A stretch of DNA of 64,000 nt from Cryptomeria japonica (taxonomy: Eukaryota; Streptophyta; Pinopsida; Cupressales; Cupressaceae). Of the stretch, positions 21,974 through 33,233 are shown one piece after another. Numbering within the stretch: the first letter of the stretch is position 1; every line of letters begins with the position of its first letter. The stretch is taken from NCBI RefSeq assembly GCF_030272615.1, contig NC_081414.1:661800438-661864437 (forward strand), given 5' to 3'. The notes below the pieces were generated by a model. It had not been told where the DNA came from and made no database searches. It saw only the letters and a list, made by a program, of their open reading frames with translations. The position numbers were made by a program, and so were the translations under genes.

Positions 21974-23100
21974 ATATTCAAAATTAGGGTTTTAAAGAAA
22001 TGCAAAAACTAGGCTTCTTTGGCAAATTGAATATTCAAAATTTCTTTATAGAATTTAACAATTTTATAGTATTTGGACTACTTATTTTCAACAATTAAGC
22101 GATAGAAAATTGAGAAGACCCTTTCACAAACAAAAATGAACAAGAAGTGGCCCAAAATTAAACTTACTTGTTATCGCCCTATGGAAAGTCAAACCCTTGC
22201 ACTTTCCTATAAATTTGTAATTAGTCACACAACTTGAATTACAACGTACACTAATTCTTGAACTATGGCTCTTCTTAGTTCTTATCTTTTTAATTATCTC
22301 AAATGAATACAATAGTAACAATGAGACAACCATTAAGACCCATATGCGTGAACCAATAGCCTACAATGAACTGTTCTCTATAGCTTTGAACTTGACCTAT
22401 TTATCTTCATTAACATTATTTCACATGCTTGCATATTGTTACTAGGACAAAGCATATGAATACAAGATGGATCCATTTCAATGGTAGGCCCACCTTCGAG
22501 AACATATGATAGACGTAATTAATGTGATCCAATGGAAATGGCTCGACACTTGTTCCATGGACCAATATTGAAGCTTCACACTTTTGCATCACTAAGGTGG
22601 GGCCACTTTAACTAACTAGCGATAAAGAGGCTTTGCACGACAAAATAAGAGTTGCCAACTAGAAAAATTCAAGACTAAGAGTGGGGACCGCAATATTAAG
22701 ATTTACTTTTGATGGACTACACCTATAACTTAGTAAATATTAAAATTAACACTATCAGATCAATGGGTTACTAGGGGTCAGGACTAGTATTTGAACGACC
22801 TCTAACCCTTCAAGGTTCTAACTTAAGGTTTAACAATTGGGAAACACAAATCAACTTGGAAACATAAACCAAAGGCTTTAGGATTTGAGTTTTGAGACAC
22901 ACAAACTTGGGGTAGGGTTTTACCACGGTAGAAAGCCAAATTTTTTTACAGAGGTTCTACCAATTTGTAGAATGTGAAATGAAATTAGGGAATTAGTGTG
23001 ATTTTGTGGCAAAACTAATATATACAAAATGCATATCAGTATCACACAATAATAATTTGATAATTGTCTAAATTTGAAATTGTTAATAATATGTTTGTTA
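21974..23100. other. No recognisable gene
   Basis: About 1.1 kb of AT-rich DNA right of gene X and left of the truncated LINE. It may hold gene X's 5' region. No TIR, LTR or convincing ORF is seen. Confidence 0.4.
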
Positions 23101-23152
23101 ACATTCATAAACAGTATGACCTATTAATGGGCTCATTCAGATTGATTCGAAC

Positions 23153-23650
23153 ATGAAGGATAGAAAGAAAGTTGTATGGAGTACCTCAAGGGAAGGATGG
23201 TACAAGGTAAATTCTGATGGTGCATCAAGTGGTAATCCAAGTCCTTTTGGAGCAGGCTTTGTGGCACGAGATTGGCGTGGCAACATTATTGCAATAGGAG
23301 CAAAAAAATTACCTAATGGAACCAACAATATGGCGGAGGCCCAAGCAGCTTTACAAGTGGTCAAAATGGGTAATTGGCTTGGCTTATCAAAAATTCACCT
23401 TAAAGGGGACTCTTTGATTATTGTTAATCTTATTAAAAATGGGGAATCACATGCATGACATCTAAATAAATTCATTTTTTCTATTAAAAATTTACTCTAG
23501 ACCTTTGAAGAGTTTGAGGTTTTGCACATTCCATGTGCTAGCAATGATGTGGCAGATGCCCTTTCAAAATGGGAAACTAAATTTAATACCAATGGTACAA
23601 TGGATTTTTTGGAGGATTTCTATAATCTTACCGATTTATCCCAATTATAT
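23153..23650 (+). pseudogene. LINE RNase H domain (partial ORF2)
   Basis: RNase H of the RVT_3 type found at the C terminus of plant L1-like ORF2. Visible motifs: NSDGASSGNPSP (first Asp), NMAEAQAAL (Glu), LKGDSLIIV (second Asp) and, after a stop at 23456, CASNDVADALSK (last Asp). The stop falls where TGGCATC-like sequence reads TGACATC, so it is a nonsense change, not the true end. It is the 3' remnant of a reverse transcriptase ORF. Confidence 0.8.
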
Positions 23651-24740
23651 TGGGAGGTAGGCCATTTTGTGTCATGAGTAGATGGTACTCAACATGTTGG
23701 TGTGTTTTCTCCCATGCAAGTTGGTTTTGAAAGGTGGAAATTTTGACAAAGGTGGCATGGTAAATAGTGGTGTTGGTGGGTGGCATTATTTTTAGTGACA
23801 TGGAGGCCAATTTTTCTCTCATTACTTTTTGGCAACGATTGGCCTTTTTGGGGTTGGTTTCTACAAAATGACTCAAAGCCCTTTTCAGTTTTCAGGATGA
23901 CGCCTTTGTGGAGATCATGGAGACCTTGTTGGGGGATACATTCTTGCACACAGAGTATAGATATTGCACCAACGTTGACATTATGTCAATGGTGGTTGCA
24001 TGGGGCCTTGAATTGGGCGAAGATGAAGAGGAGATAAAACGGGTCATGAACATGTGCTTTCATGAAGATTGAACTCATAGGTTGGGATCAATCTTAGAAT
24101 GGGTTGTTTTGGGTGCAGGATTTGACATTCGAGAAGGGGTTGAGAGTGATGAGGAGGTTTGCAATCTAATACCATTCATGTGTTGATCTATTGGCAAAAA
24201 TCAGGGTGAAAGGCAAGCACAAGTGGCAATTGGGTGGGATTCACTCAGATTTTTTTTGTAGGAGAAGATGATGGAACCAAAGGACAATGTGTGGTGGTAG
24301 AGAAGAATTTAGGAGGTACTAGAAAGTGAAAGAAGACAAGAAAAGTGGCGGTAGGGATGGGTGGTGAGTCTAGGTGGTGTGTCTAATGTTGGTTTTTTAT
24401 GGGTTGTCTAAATTTGCTAGGCAATTCTCATATGCCCTGTATGTATTTTTTAAATTGCTAAACTTATGGCATTCACATAATGTATATTTGACTAGCCATT
24501 TTGTGTTTAGGGTTGGTTTACAGAGTAGGGTTTTTCCTATTTTTGTAATGTAGGATGCTAGGGGTATGTTATTTTCTATTATACTTAGAGGCTTCAAATT
24601 CTATGGTGTAGGCTTTGGTGGGGCGGTTTGGTGTTGGGGTTGTCTATAGAACTGATATGCCTATCCTCCATATTCAGGCAGTTTTGATATGATATTTTTA
24701 CTCCCTTTATATACTATTAATAAAATCTAAATATTACCAA
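23651..24740 (+). other. 3' region of the truncated LINE
   Basis: G/T-rich sequence between the RNase H and the poly(A). Open frames on both strands are short and without motifs. It shows no counterpart of the extra ORF seen in the 59.9-64 kb LINE. Confidence 0.5.
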
Positions 24741-25039
24741 CCAAAAAAAAACATTCATAAACAATAATTGAAAAATTGTGTTTAATAAATGAAATTTGAA
24801 AACAATGTTTACAATTTAAATTCTACAATGGATCATGAAAATTTTGAAAATTGAAATTGCATGTCAACATTCAACGACAAAGTAATAAGTATAAAATATC
24901 ATCAATGATAGTTTGAATTTTGCAATAGCCCATAATATTTCATTTGAATTAAAGTAAAAGGTATAAATACCTAGAAAATGCTAAATGTCAATCAATAGCA
25001 CCATTCGATTTGAATTTCAATTTTGACTCAAGTTGCTCT

Positions 25040-25770
25040 TCATTTTCTTCTTCTTGTGATCCATATTCTTGGTTTCATGTATGCCCACTTAGATTCATTC
25101 TCTCCACCAACCTATGAAGTGTTGCACAACCCTCTCCTTTTACAAATGGAACTCTAGATTGTTAGTGCCCTTTAATAAGGAAAACTTTGGATATCATACC
25201 TACTTGTATACAACCTCAAAAAACTCTGAATTATTATCTAGTTATTTCTTGTCTTTGATTTCAAGTACCCTAATGCATTGAAAACTCTCTCATCCTCAAT
25301 AGATCCCAATATCACAGTTTGACATAAATCAACAAGTTTGACAAAGTCTGAGAGTGCATCACTCAATACTCTTGACTTTGAGTTACTTTTCACCAAATCA
25401 TTTTTATTGATCCTGGTAGGTGGGACTTTCCAAGGACTTAGTCTGCTTCTTCATTTTTGTTGAAAATTTGGAAGATTGTCATGAGAGCTTATATTTATTT
25501 ATAATTTATTCTATTTCTATTTCCTTTCCATCGACATTGCATATGGATGTCTTATAAAAATGATCAATCAAGCACTTTAACCTATTAACAAAATCCTTTC
25601 GATCTGAACTAACCAAATAATTATGATACAAATAGACCTAGTTTCTAATAGTTCATCTTGAAGGATTTGAACTTTATAATCTCATTTGAAACCTCTCTCA
25701 CAATTCTTATTATATTAGATCTTACATAATTGACAATATCATTAAAAGATTCCCTTGTAATAGGTGTATA
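25040..25770 (-). pseudogene. hAT-like transposase, C-terminal piece
   Basis: Minus-strand frames with stops read like the end of a plant hAT-type (ZNF862-like) transposase: a stretch near 25740-25690 (SFNDIVNYVRSNIIRIVREV), then LSDFVKLVDLCQTVIL and SIEDERVFNALGYLKSKTRN, which resembles the hAT dimerisation domain (ERVFS, LKSKLRN-type), then LRLYTSRYDIQSFPY. It has the same strand and the expected order relative to the hAT pieces at 45735-46520 and 55623-57254. It is probably the tail of the same gene, separated by the Tat element and other sequence. Confidence 0.5.
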
Positions 25771-26217
25771 CGGTGAAAATGGGATGATAAACTATTGTAA
25801 AAACACACAAGATTCAAACACATAAAAAATCTAGTTCTACAATTAAAATCCACCATACACCAATGAAGAACCTAAAACATGTAAAAACAAAAAAACATGA
25901 AAGATTATACCATTCACATGATTAGTAGGGTTTGATCTCCATTGTTTCATATCTCCATTGATCTTTCTTGATATGATTGTTCTCAAATTTTGTATTGTGC
26001 ACAAGATCTCAACAAAGAACATATTGTAGATTGCTTGATTGTATGAAGGTCGCATGAAAATTAATTCACTTGTTAGGGTTCAAAAAGCATGAAAGGATCC
26101 TCTTATATAGATAGTACCTTAGAAATTGAGAGATAGGATTCAGAGGTGGAGGGATAAATGGTCAGTTCAGATTGGAGGGTGGGTATAGAAAATAGAAAAA
26201 CATTAGAGAGGTGGTTA
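25771..26217. other. Left flank of the Tat element, possible old LTR piece
   Basis: No gene. The minus strand has a TATA-box-like CTATATAAGAGG near 26105 and a TTACA end near 25760. Together with 45434-45735 this might be a solo LTR cut by the Tat insertion, but I found no clean target duplication. Confidence 0.3.
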
Positions 26218-26222
26218 AATGT

Positions 26223-27409
26223 TGTAGTGTCCTAAATTGCATCTAGTGCATTTATGACATTTACACATGGCACCCAGTTCATTAATGAAAAACTCATGAT
26301 CAAAATTCTACTATTTTGACACCATGGGCTCAAAAGACAGGGCGCCCTTGTACGCCCCAAAACCCCCTTTGGTCTTATCTTTGATCGGACACAGGCGCGA
26401 CGTGTGGACGTCCTCGCACCGCGCTAACATCTTGATAAACCTATGGAATCTCAAATCTGGTAGAGACACGGATGTTGGAAGATGTGTGTCCTTTGGCTCG
26501 TGTTTTGTCGTAATGGTTCTCTACGCCTCCTTCGAGTTTAAAATCCCTTCCTAGCTCATTTGGATGGTTCCCTTCTTGGGTTCTTGACTCTTGCTCTCAT
26601 ATTGCTCTCCACACTCTCTTAGACACAGTTCTACCAATGTTAAGCTTCAACTATCTTGTAGAAAATCTTACCAACAAGCACATACCAAGGGCTTTGTCAC
26701 ACTCGTATCTCGAACAAGAGGGGTCTGGCTACACACCTTGTCTTCTCTTATATTTTATCATTGCATGTAATATACATTTTTCATATTTTGATTGTATCTA
26801 TTATCTAGGTGAAATAATATTTCCAATTTACCAATCTTTACATTACATGAGATAAGGGTTTTCTTCCATTAAGTGGTTTATAGTTTCTATTTGCATCTTT
26901 CCAATTTTCCAATTTACCAAGTTTCCAATTTATTTTTCCAATCTATCTTTCTAGTTGTCTGTGGCGGTGGAAACACCTAAATGGGGGTTTGACTGAGGCA
27001 GGCCCCTATACAACCCCCAACATTTTTCCCGTCTCAGTGTGTGCAAGTGGTGAACAAGTCCCATGCATCGAAAAGTGTGCACAAAAGCATTTTTGAAACT
27101 TTCTATTTGCGGGTCGTACGAACAACAATGTACCGTGTTGGCATCCGTGCCCCGCGCTGAAATCCAAGAACCCAAGGGCTCCCAAACTTAGAGGTATATT
27201 CTGCTTTCAATCCTGCACTATTCTTTAAATCTAGTTTTATGCACTTTATGGTTTCCACATTTTAATTTTATTATTTATTTTCATATCATAGTTAGTTTAG
27301 TTGTTTGTTATCCCCTGGCTCATCTTAGCGCCAGTTTCAAGAGGTAGCGGTAGATTGATTTGTCCTCTGAGATTCATCATCTTGGAGGAGACAGATCTCC
27401 TCCCCTACA
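26223..27409 (+). mobile_element. 5' LTR of the Tat element
   Basis: Starts TGTAGTGTCCTAAATTG and ends CTCCTCCCCTACA, 1187 bp. The same start and end occur at 36338 and 45428, as do CTTGTAGAAAATCTTACCAA-like and CATCTTAGTGCTAG-like phrases. The two LTRs now differ at many positions, so the insertion is not recent. Confidence 0.85.
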
Positions 27410-27411
27410 TT

Positions 27412-27430
27412 TCGGTGAACCCGACGCAAA
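27412..27430 (+). promoter_or_regulatory. Probable primer binding site of the Tat element
   Basis: TCGGTGAACCCGACGCAAA lies two bases after the LTR end, where the primer binding site is expected. It does not match initiator tRNA-Met. I have not assigned the tRNA. Confidence 0.5.
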
Positions 27431-27436
27431 TGCCTA

Positions 27437-28668
27437 ATGTCGGATCTTTTCCTCTTAGAGTTTGATGCCTACAATAAGGAATTCTCTAAGGATGACTTTG
27501 ATACGTTGGATGAAGTTTTAGATGACTTCCTAGAATCACCTCTTCCCAAAAGAGATGTAAAGGGAAATTATTCCTCCACGAGATCCTCTCTCAAAGGTGA
27601 AGAGTCCATGAGTTTTATTGTTGTCTCCCCGGCTCCAGAAAGGCCTAAGAGACCTTACATCCATGTGACTTCAGCAAGTCATTCTCCCAAGAAAGTTAAG
27701 ACCATTAATGGGAAACCTTTCAAAAGAGAAACTTCTGACTTGAACACTAGATTCATGCAATCCAAGAAATTGTCTCATGATACCATCACTCGCATGTACA
27801 ATACTCGAAAGAATAAACAAGCTCTTGAGAAACCACAAGCTTCTTTACCTCCTTCTCAGCCTAGCCTTCCTAAGGCACCTTTGATGGCGGATAAGCGACC
27901 TAGTGACTACAATCTTATCAAGCAATTTAAGGTTACTCTAGATAAGATCTCACTAAGGGATTTTCTTCAAACCGCTCTAGTGTACCAAGGTATGCTACAG
28001 GAAGCCATGCAAAATATCTTGCTACCCTCTTCTATGAGACCGAAAGACGTGAATGCGTTGATGGATCATATTTGTGCGGATTTGTCGAATATTACTTTCT
28101 ATCCACATGAACTTCCACCTCTCGGGGTAAGAAGTTTAGTGGATCCTCTAATGATAATCGTCCATGTAAATGGCATTTGTATTAGATGGAAATTTTTTGA
28201 TACAGGTTCTGCATTAAATGTTTGTGGTTTAGATTTTTTTTGCCAAAAATCAAGTTGGACCCAAATTCTTTAGTAGCCTCCTCCTTGTTCATTTGAGGAT
28301 TTGACAACAATGGTAAAACTGCTGTAGGGACTATCTTACGATCCTTCAAGGTCGGACCTGTCACTATCCCAACCCTTGTGCACATGATGTTAGGCCCTTT
28401 GTCATATAACCTCCTTTTAGGCAGACCATGACTTCATGCTTTGGGAGATGTTTCTTCTACACTTCATGGATCCATGAAGTTTGTAGCTAATAATCAAGTT
28501 GTCACATTTAAGGTTGATCTTGAGGCTATGCGATTATGTCAAATAGTGGCATTTGGTCAAGCCTCTGTTGCACCTTCATTTAAAAATTATGTACCTAGTT
28601 TGTCTTCTTCGGTGGCAACTTCTACCTCTGTTTCATCCCCTAAAAAGGAAGAAGTCACTAAAATGTAA
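27437..28668 (+). pseudogene. Tat polyprotein, N-terminal part and aspartic protease
   Basis: An ORF from ATG at 27437 starts with an acidic then Lys/Pro-rich region. A block typical of the linker before the protease follows (DYNLIKQFKVTLDKISLRDF), then the protease itself: RWKFFDTGSALNVCG carries the catalytic DTGS-type motif (about 28190), and after a frameshift near 28240 the second half reads LLGRPWLHALGDVSSTLHG (about 28420) and FKVDLEAM. There is no CCHC zinc knuckle and too little space for a full gag. The copy is therefore gag-deleted, or gag was always absent. Confidence 0.7.
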
Positions 28669-29103
28669 AATGTTGTGAAAGAGAGATCATCTGAGGAGTA
28701 GGATTCTTTGAAAGGAAAATCCTCGAAGATAGATTCTCCTGAAGTGCAAACATTGGAATCTACTTATAACAAGTCTCCTCTAGTTAAATCACCTTCTCCA
28801 TTGAAAATGAATGCATGCTTAGGTGATGACTAGGGTTCTTTGGATTTCACTGACTCTCGTGTTGGTGAGTATAAAGTAAATCCTATCCATCTAAGTTTTC
28901 CCAAGATCATTCACAATGTTGATCACCTTTTCTATACAAAACCACCATCATTCAAAGAATTATAAAACATTTATGGTCCTAGATATAAGCTTGTATCTCG
29001 GCTTGGCTATGACGCAAAGGGTTGTGGTCCCAATGGACAACATATTTGAATTCCTTTAGAAGTCGAACCTTGTCACCACAACATTGGACTGGGATACCCT
29101 CAT
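28669..29103 (+). pseudogene. Degraded linker between protease and reverse transcriptase
   Basis: The reading frame is broken by several stops, but weak coding character remains (Ser/Pro-rich, then YKVNPIHLSFPKIIHNV-like and GLGYPHLGRKAKP before the RT). It corresponds to the spacer usual in Tat polyproteins. Confidence 0.5.
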
Positions 29104-30845
29104 TTGGGTCGAAAGGCGAAACCATGTTTAACTATTAACATAATTTTGACTGAGCCCCTTCCTCTCAAGTTTGTTCATCTGAAACTCATAAATAGTGATA
29201 CATCACCTAATGAAATTCCATTAGATCTATTCCCTTTGAAACAATCCTTGAAGGAATTTCTACGAGCATACATGGAGCTTCCCTCTTATCATCATAAACG
29301 TCGATTCCCTTACTGTCTGAACACCCAGACATATTTCAAGGAATCTATTTCATGGGGGGGACCTGTATCTCGCAATGAAGAACAAATATCCACATCTCAT
29401 CCAAGAGACCATAGTGCACTCCTTAGTGGGGAAACTATTAACGTCATCATGAGTGATAAGACCCCTGACAAAGCTATCAAAGTTGGGAAATGCTTATCTC
29501 CTAGGGAATTCATAGAATATTCTGATCTTTTACATCAATTTCTTGACATCTTTGCTTGGTCTTATGAAGAGATGCCTGACATTGATGACTCAATTGTTGT
29601 ACACAACATTGTGTTTAGTCCTGATGCTAAGCCGATGAAGTAAAAGATTCGGAAGATGAATCCCAAGGTGGCCTTATTAGTCAAGCCTGAGATAGGGAAG
29701 CTCTTTAAACTTGGCTTTATTTGTCCCATCGACTATTCACCTTGGATCTCAAACATTGTCCCAGTAAGTAAATTTGATGGTCGGATTCACATATGCGTTG
29801 ACTTTCCGGATGTGAACAAAGCTTCCCTCAAGGATGACTTTCCACTCCCGAACATTGATATGATCGTGGATTCAACTGCGGGTTATGCTCTACTTTCTTT
29901 CATGGATGGATTCTTAGGTTATAATTAGATTCGTATTGAATCAGAAGATCAGTATAAAACCACTTTCACAACCCCTTGGGGAACCTTTTGCTATGTTGTC
30001 ATGTTGTTTGGGTTGAAAAACACAGGATCCACCTATCAATGGGCCATGACCTTGATATTCCATGATTTCATCCATAAGATATTAGAAGATTATGTTGATT
30101 ATATCTTGGTGAAGTCTTTAGCGTGTAAAATGCATATTGAAAATCTTCATTTGGCCTTTGAAAGGATTTGACTGTATAAGATGAGACTAAATCCCCTCAA
30201 GTGTGCCTTCGATGTGGATGCCGAAAAAATTTTGGTATTCATTTTCTCCCACCGAGGGATTGAAATAGATATAGATAAAATCAATGCAATCATGAACATG
30301 CCTCCACCTAAGAATATCTCTCAGCTTCGTAGTTTGCAAGAGAAGATTCAAGTCATTCATTGATTTGTAGCACAATTGGCTAATTGTACTCTCCCCTTTA
30401 CACAACTACAGAAGAAAGATACCTGTTTCAAGTAGAATGAAGAGTGTCAAAAAGATTTTAATTCCATCAAAGATTACTTGGCTAATCCTCCCATCCCGAT
30501 GCCAACTATGTCTTATAGACATTTCTTCTTATACATTTTTGCCTCATCTTACGCTCTAGCGGCTTTGTTAGCTCAGCACGATGTTGAAGGTCAAGAAAGA
30601 GAAAACTATTACATTAGCCATACTTTGATAGAGTATGAAACCCAATATTCCATTGTGGAAAAGCGATGTTTAGCACTTGTCTTTGCGACTCAGAAGATAA
30701 GACATTAAGCCCTTCATGCAGAAATGTGGGTCATTGCTAAGGATGGTATCCTTAAGTACCTCTTCGCAAAGTCTGATCTCTCAGGAAGGTTGGCCAAGTG
30801 GGTGATGTTTCTCTCACAAGTCAATCAAAGGGCAATTCATTGATG
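29104..30845 (+). pseudogene. Tat reverse transcriptase and RNase H
   Basis: Reads in order: FAWSYEEMPDID and the HNI-F region upstream of the RT; VKPEIGKLFKLGFICPIDYS; WISNIVPVSKFDGRIHICVD (RT motif 1-2); FPLPNIDMIVDSTAGYALLS then FMDGFLGYN; TPWGTFCYVVMLFGLKNTGS; the active site as DYVDYILVKS (about 30090), where YVDDIL is expected; LNPLKCAF; then RNase H with FLYIFASSYALAALLAQHD and YSIVEKRCLALVFATQKIRH. The second catalytic Asp of YVDD is Tyr. In-frame stops occur at about 29641, 29926, 30169, 30361, 30435 and 30706. The enzyme cannot work in this copy. Confidence 0.85.
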
Positions 30846-31396
30846 ATCAATTGGTCATTGCCCCCTTAGATAAATCCTTTCCTACCTTCAACCTCTTCCC
30901 TGATGAGGATGTGTTGGTCATTGATCATGACTCCGTGTGGGACATGTATTTTGACGGATCAAGGTGTCAAACTAGCTCAAGAGTGGGTGTAGTCTTTGTT
31001 TCACCTGAAGGAAAGCCAGTCCCTCTCTCATTCCATTTGGAATTTCATTGTACCAATAACATTGCAGATTACGAAGCCTTGATTGCAGGGCTCCGTGCCG
31101 CGATTGCCATGGGAGTGAAAAACATTTGCATCCATGGAGAGTTAGAATTTATCACAAACCAGGTTACAGGTGCTTATCGTGTTAAACAGTTGAAGTTGTC
31201 CCAGTATAAGGATTTGGTATTAACTATACATAAACAATTCACTACTTACACGATTAACAGTATCTCACAAAGAGAAAATCATCATGTGGATGCAATGGCA
31301 AGCATCGCTTCCCTTGTAGGCCCAAAATTTAGTCAGGACGAATACCGCTTCGTGGTACAAGTCCTCTGCTCTCCGGATTTATTTGATCAAACCTAA
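30846..31396 (+). pseudogene. Second (archaeal-type) RNase H of the Tat element
   Basis: After the RT-RNase H and its linker, a second RNase H reads WDMYFDGSRCQTSSRVGVVF (first Asp), NIADYEALIAGLRAAIAMGV (Glu), HGELEFITNQVTGAY, where the usual G-D-S/L Asp is replaced by Glu, and ENHHVDAMASIAS (last Asp). An extra RNase H between the RT-linked one and integrase is the hallmark of the Tat/Ogre/Retand lineage. This segment is an intact open frame of 181 codons. Confidence 0.85.
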
Positions 31397-31408
31397 CTTG
31401 ATAATCTC

Positions 31409-32696
31409 ATGTGTGCCCATGTTGACTCAAGAGAATGGTTCATACACATTTTCAATTACCTAAAGACCGAAAGCTTTCCCGATGACGCTAGTAAAAGTTC
31501 ATGTGTGCAGATTCAGAAGTTTGTTGCTCGCTACATTCTCTTATCTAATATTATTTATAGGAAATCATATAACAATCTTCTTTTGTGTTGTCTGACAAAA
31601 GCTGAAATTCCCCTTTCCCTTCAAGAGGCCCATTCCAGCTCTGGATGTGAACATTTCGGGTGAAAATATTTGATCCACAAATTAATCCACATGGGGTACT
31701 ATTGAAAAACAATGGAACAAGATTCCTTTTCTTTTGTCAAGAAGTGCCCCCAATTTCAACAACACGACAATCTGATTCAAGCTCCTGCGCAGGAGCTTCG
31801 TAGTCAAGTTTCTCCATGGCCTTTCCAGACATGGGGGTTGGATATCATCAGTAAAATATCTCACCCTTCATCTAAGGGTCATGTCTTCATCATAACTGCT
31901 AATCTATTATTGCATAAAGTGGGTCAAAGCCATACTGCTGAGGTTGACTACTACCGATATGATCTATGGCTTTATTATGGACAATATTATTTCTCGCTTT
32001 GGTTTACCTGCTACTCTTGTCTCTGATAATGGTATGCCATTTAAGAACAAAGAGGTTAAGCAGTTTCTTGAAAAATTCCATATCCAACATCGTTTCTCTA
32101 CACCTTATTATTCTCAATCCAATGGTCAAGCGGAAGCATCTAACAAGACCATTGAGTAGATCTTACGTAATACCATTACTAAACATGGTAAGGACTGGAA
32201 TGTGCAATTGTTGTATGTGATATGGGCCTATTGCATGAGTGTTCGTACAGCTACTGGAACAACGCCCTACAACCTTGTGTATGGTGTTGACGCTATCATG
32301 CCCCTCGAATTGGATATTTTGTCCTTACGTGTCTCCTTGAAAGGGGTTATTGATGATGATTCTTACAACACTCTTCGCCTAAATTATCTTGAGTTGTTAG
32401 ATGAGAATCATCTAAAGGCCTTTCAACACCTCCAAACTTATCAAAAGTCTCTATGTAGACAATATAACCAAAGTGTGTTACCCCAAACCTTTAAAATAGG
32501 TGACTTGGTTCTTTATGAGAATCAGAGAAACATCAATGCGCCACCTATTCAAATAGGGAAGTCCAGCCCAAACTGGTTACGTCCATACATCGTCACCTAT
32601 GTTTATGGTTCGGGTGCCTATGGTTTATCCTCCATGGATGGTACCCCTCTCAAAGAACCTATCAATGCGACGCACCTACGTAGGTACTATGCATAG
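31409..32696 (+). pseudogene. Tat integrase and C-terminal tail
   Basis: Remains of the HHCC zinc domain appear at 31640-31760 (EAHSSSGCEHFG, then FVKKCPQFQQHDN; one zinc Cys is replaced in CPQFQ). The core has WGLDIISKI (first Asp, about 31835), LVSDNGMPFKNKEV (second Asp, about 32015) and YYSQSNGQAEASNKTIE (Glu, about 32120). A frameshift lies near 31905 and a stop at 32157. The tail continues GTTPYNLVYGVDAIMPLELD, VLYENQRN and WLRPYIVTYVYGSGAYGLSS, ending at 32696. The DDE residues survive, but the frame is broken. Confidence 0.85.
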
Positions 32697-33025
32697 AAAA
32701 TATGCAGTATGTGTTGTACATGTGGTGCCTAGATCTCTATGGTAGTCACGTCATTATACGTAGACCTTCATTAACATGACATTCATTTCTATGTTATGGA
32801 GTGACTATGCATTTTACATCCACATGTGTGTGTGCATGAGCATGTGTTCTATCCTTACAAAGATCATCATAAGGTTTAATGATGCATATGTATATAACAA
32901 TATATAAATTAAATCATGATGTACATCTAATCTAAATCATCCATCACATGAGCATACATAATGAAAATATAAAATAGCAAGAACATCCACCTATTATAAC
33001 ACAAGGCAAGATAAAAAATGGTAAA

Positions 33026-33029
<4 letters not shown>
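32697..33029. other. Start of the long 3' region of the Tat element
   Basis: Non-coding on the plus strand, with many ACATG/CATGTG words. Nothing else is recognised. Confidence 0.5.
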
Positions 33030-33091
<62 letters not shown>

Positions 33092-33105
33092 GTGTGTGTG
33101 TGTAC
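33030..33105. repeat. (AT)n then (GT)n microsatellite
   Basis: About 59 bases of pure AT followed by TCTGTGTGTGTGTGT. Antisense open frames here are translations of the repeat. Confidence 0.95.
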
Positions 33106-33233
33106 TGTATGATGCCAAATCAATGTACATGTATCGCATCAATACAAAAACATCTAATGCTATCATATGCATCTCTTAAATACATAAATACATCCATGTA
33201 TATACATCAAAAAAATGTTGTACATAGAGTAGA

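Larger units (their letters stand above)
23114..24750 (+). mobile_element. 5'-truncated LINE with poly(A) and 13 bp target duplication
   Basis: A direct repeat ACATTCATAAACA flanks the insertion exactly (23101-23113 and 24751-24763). The right side ends with TAATAAAATCTAAATATTAC, CAACC and a run of A, the usual end of a plant L1-like LINE. Only the terminal RNase H and a 1.1 kb 3' region remain, so reverse transcription stopped early and the 5' part is missing. The perfect target duplication suggests a fairly young insertion. Confidence 0.85.
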
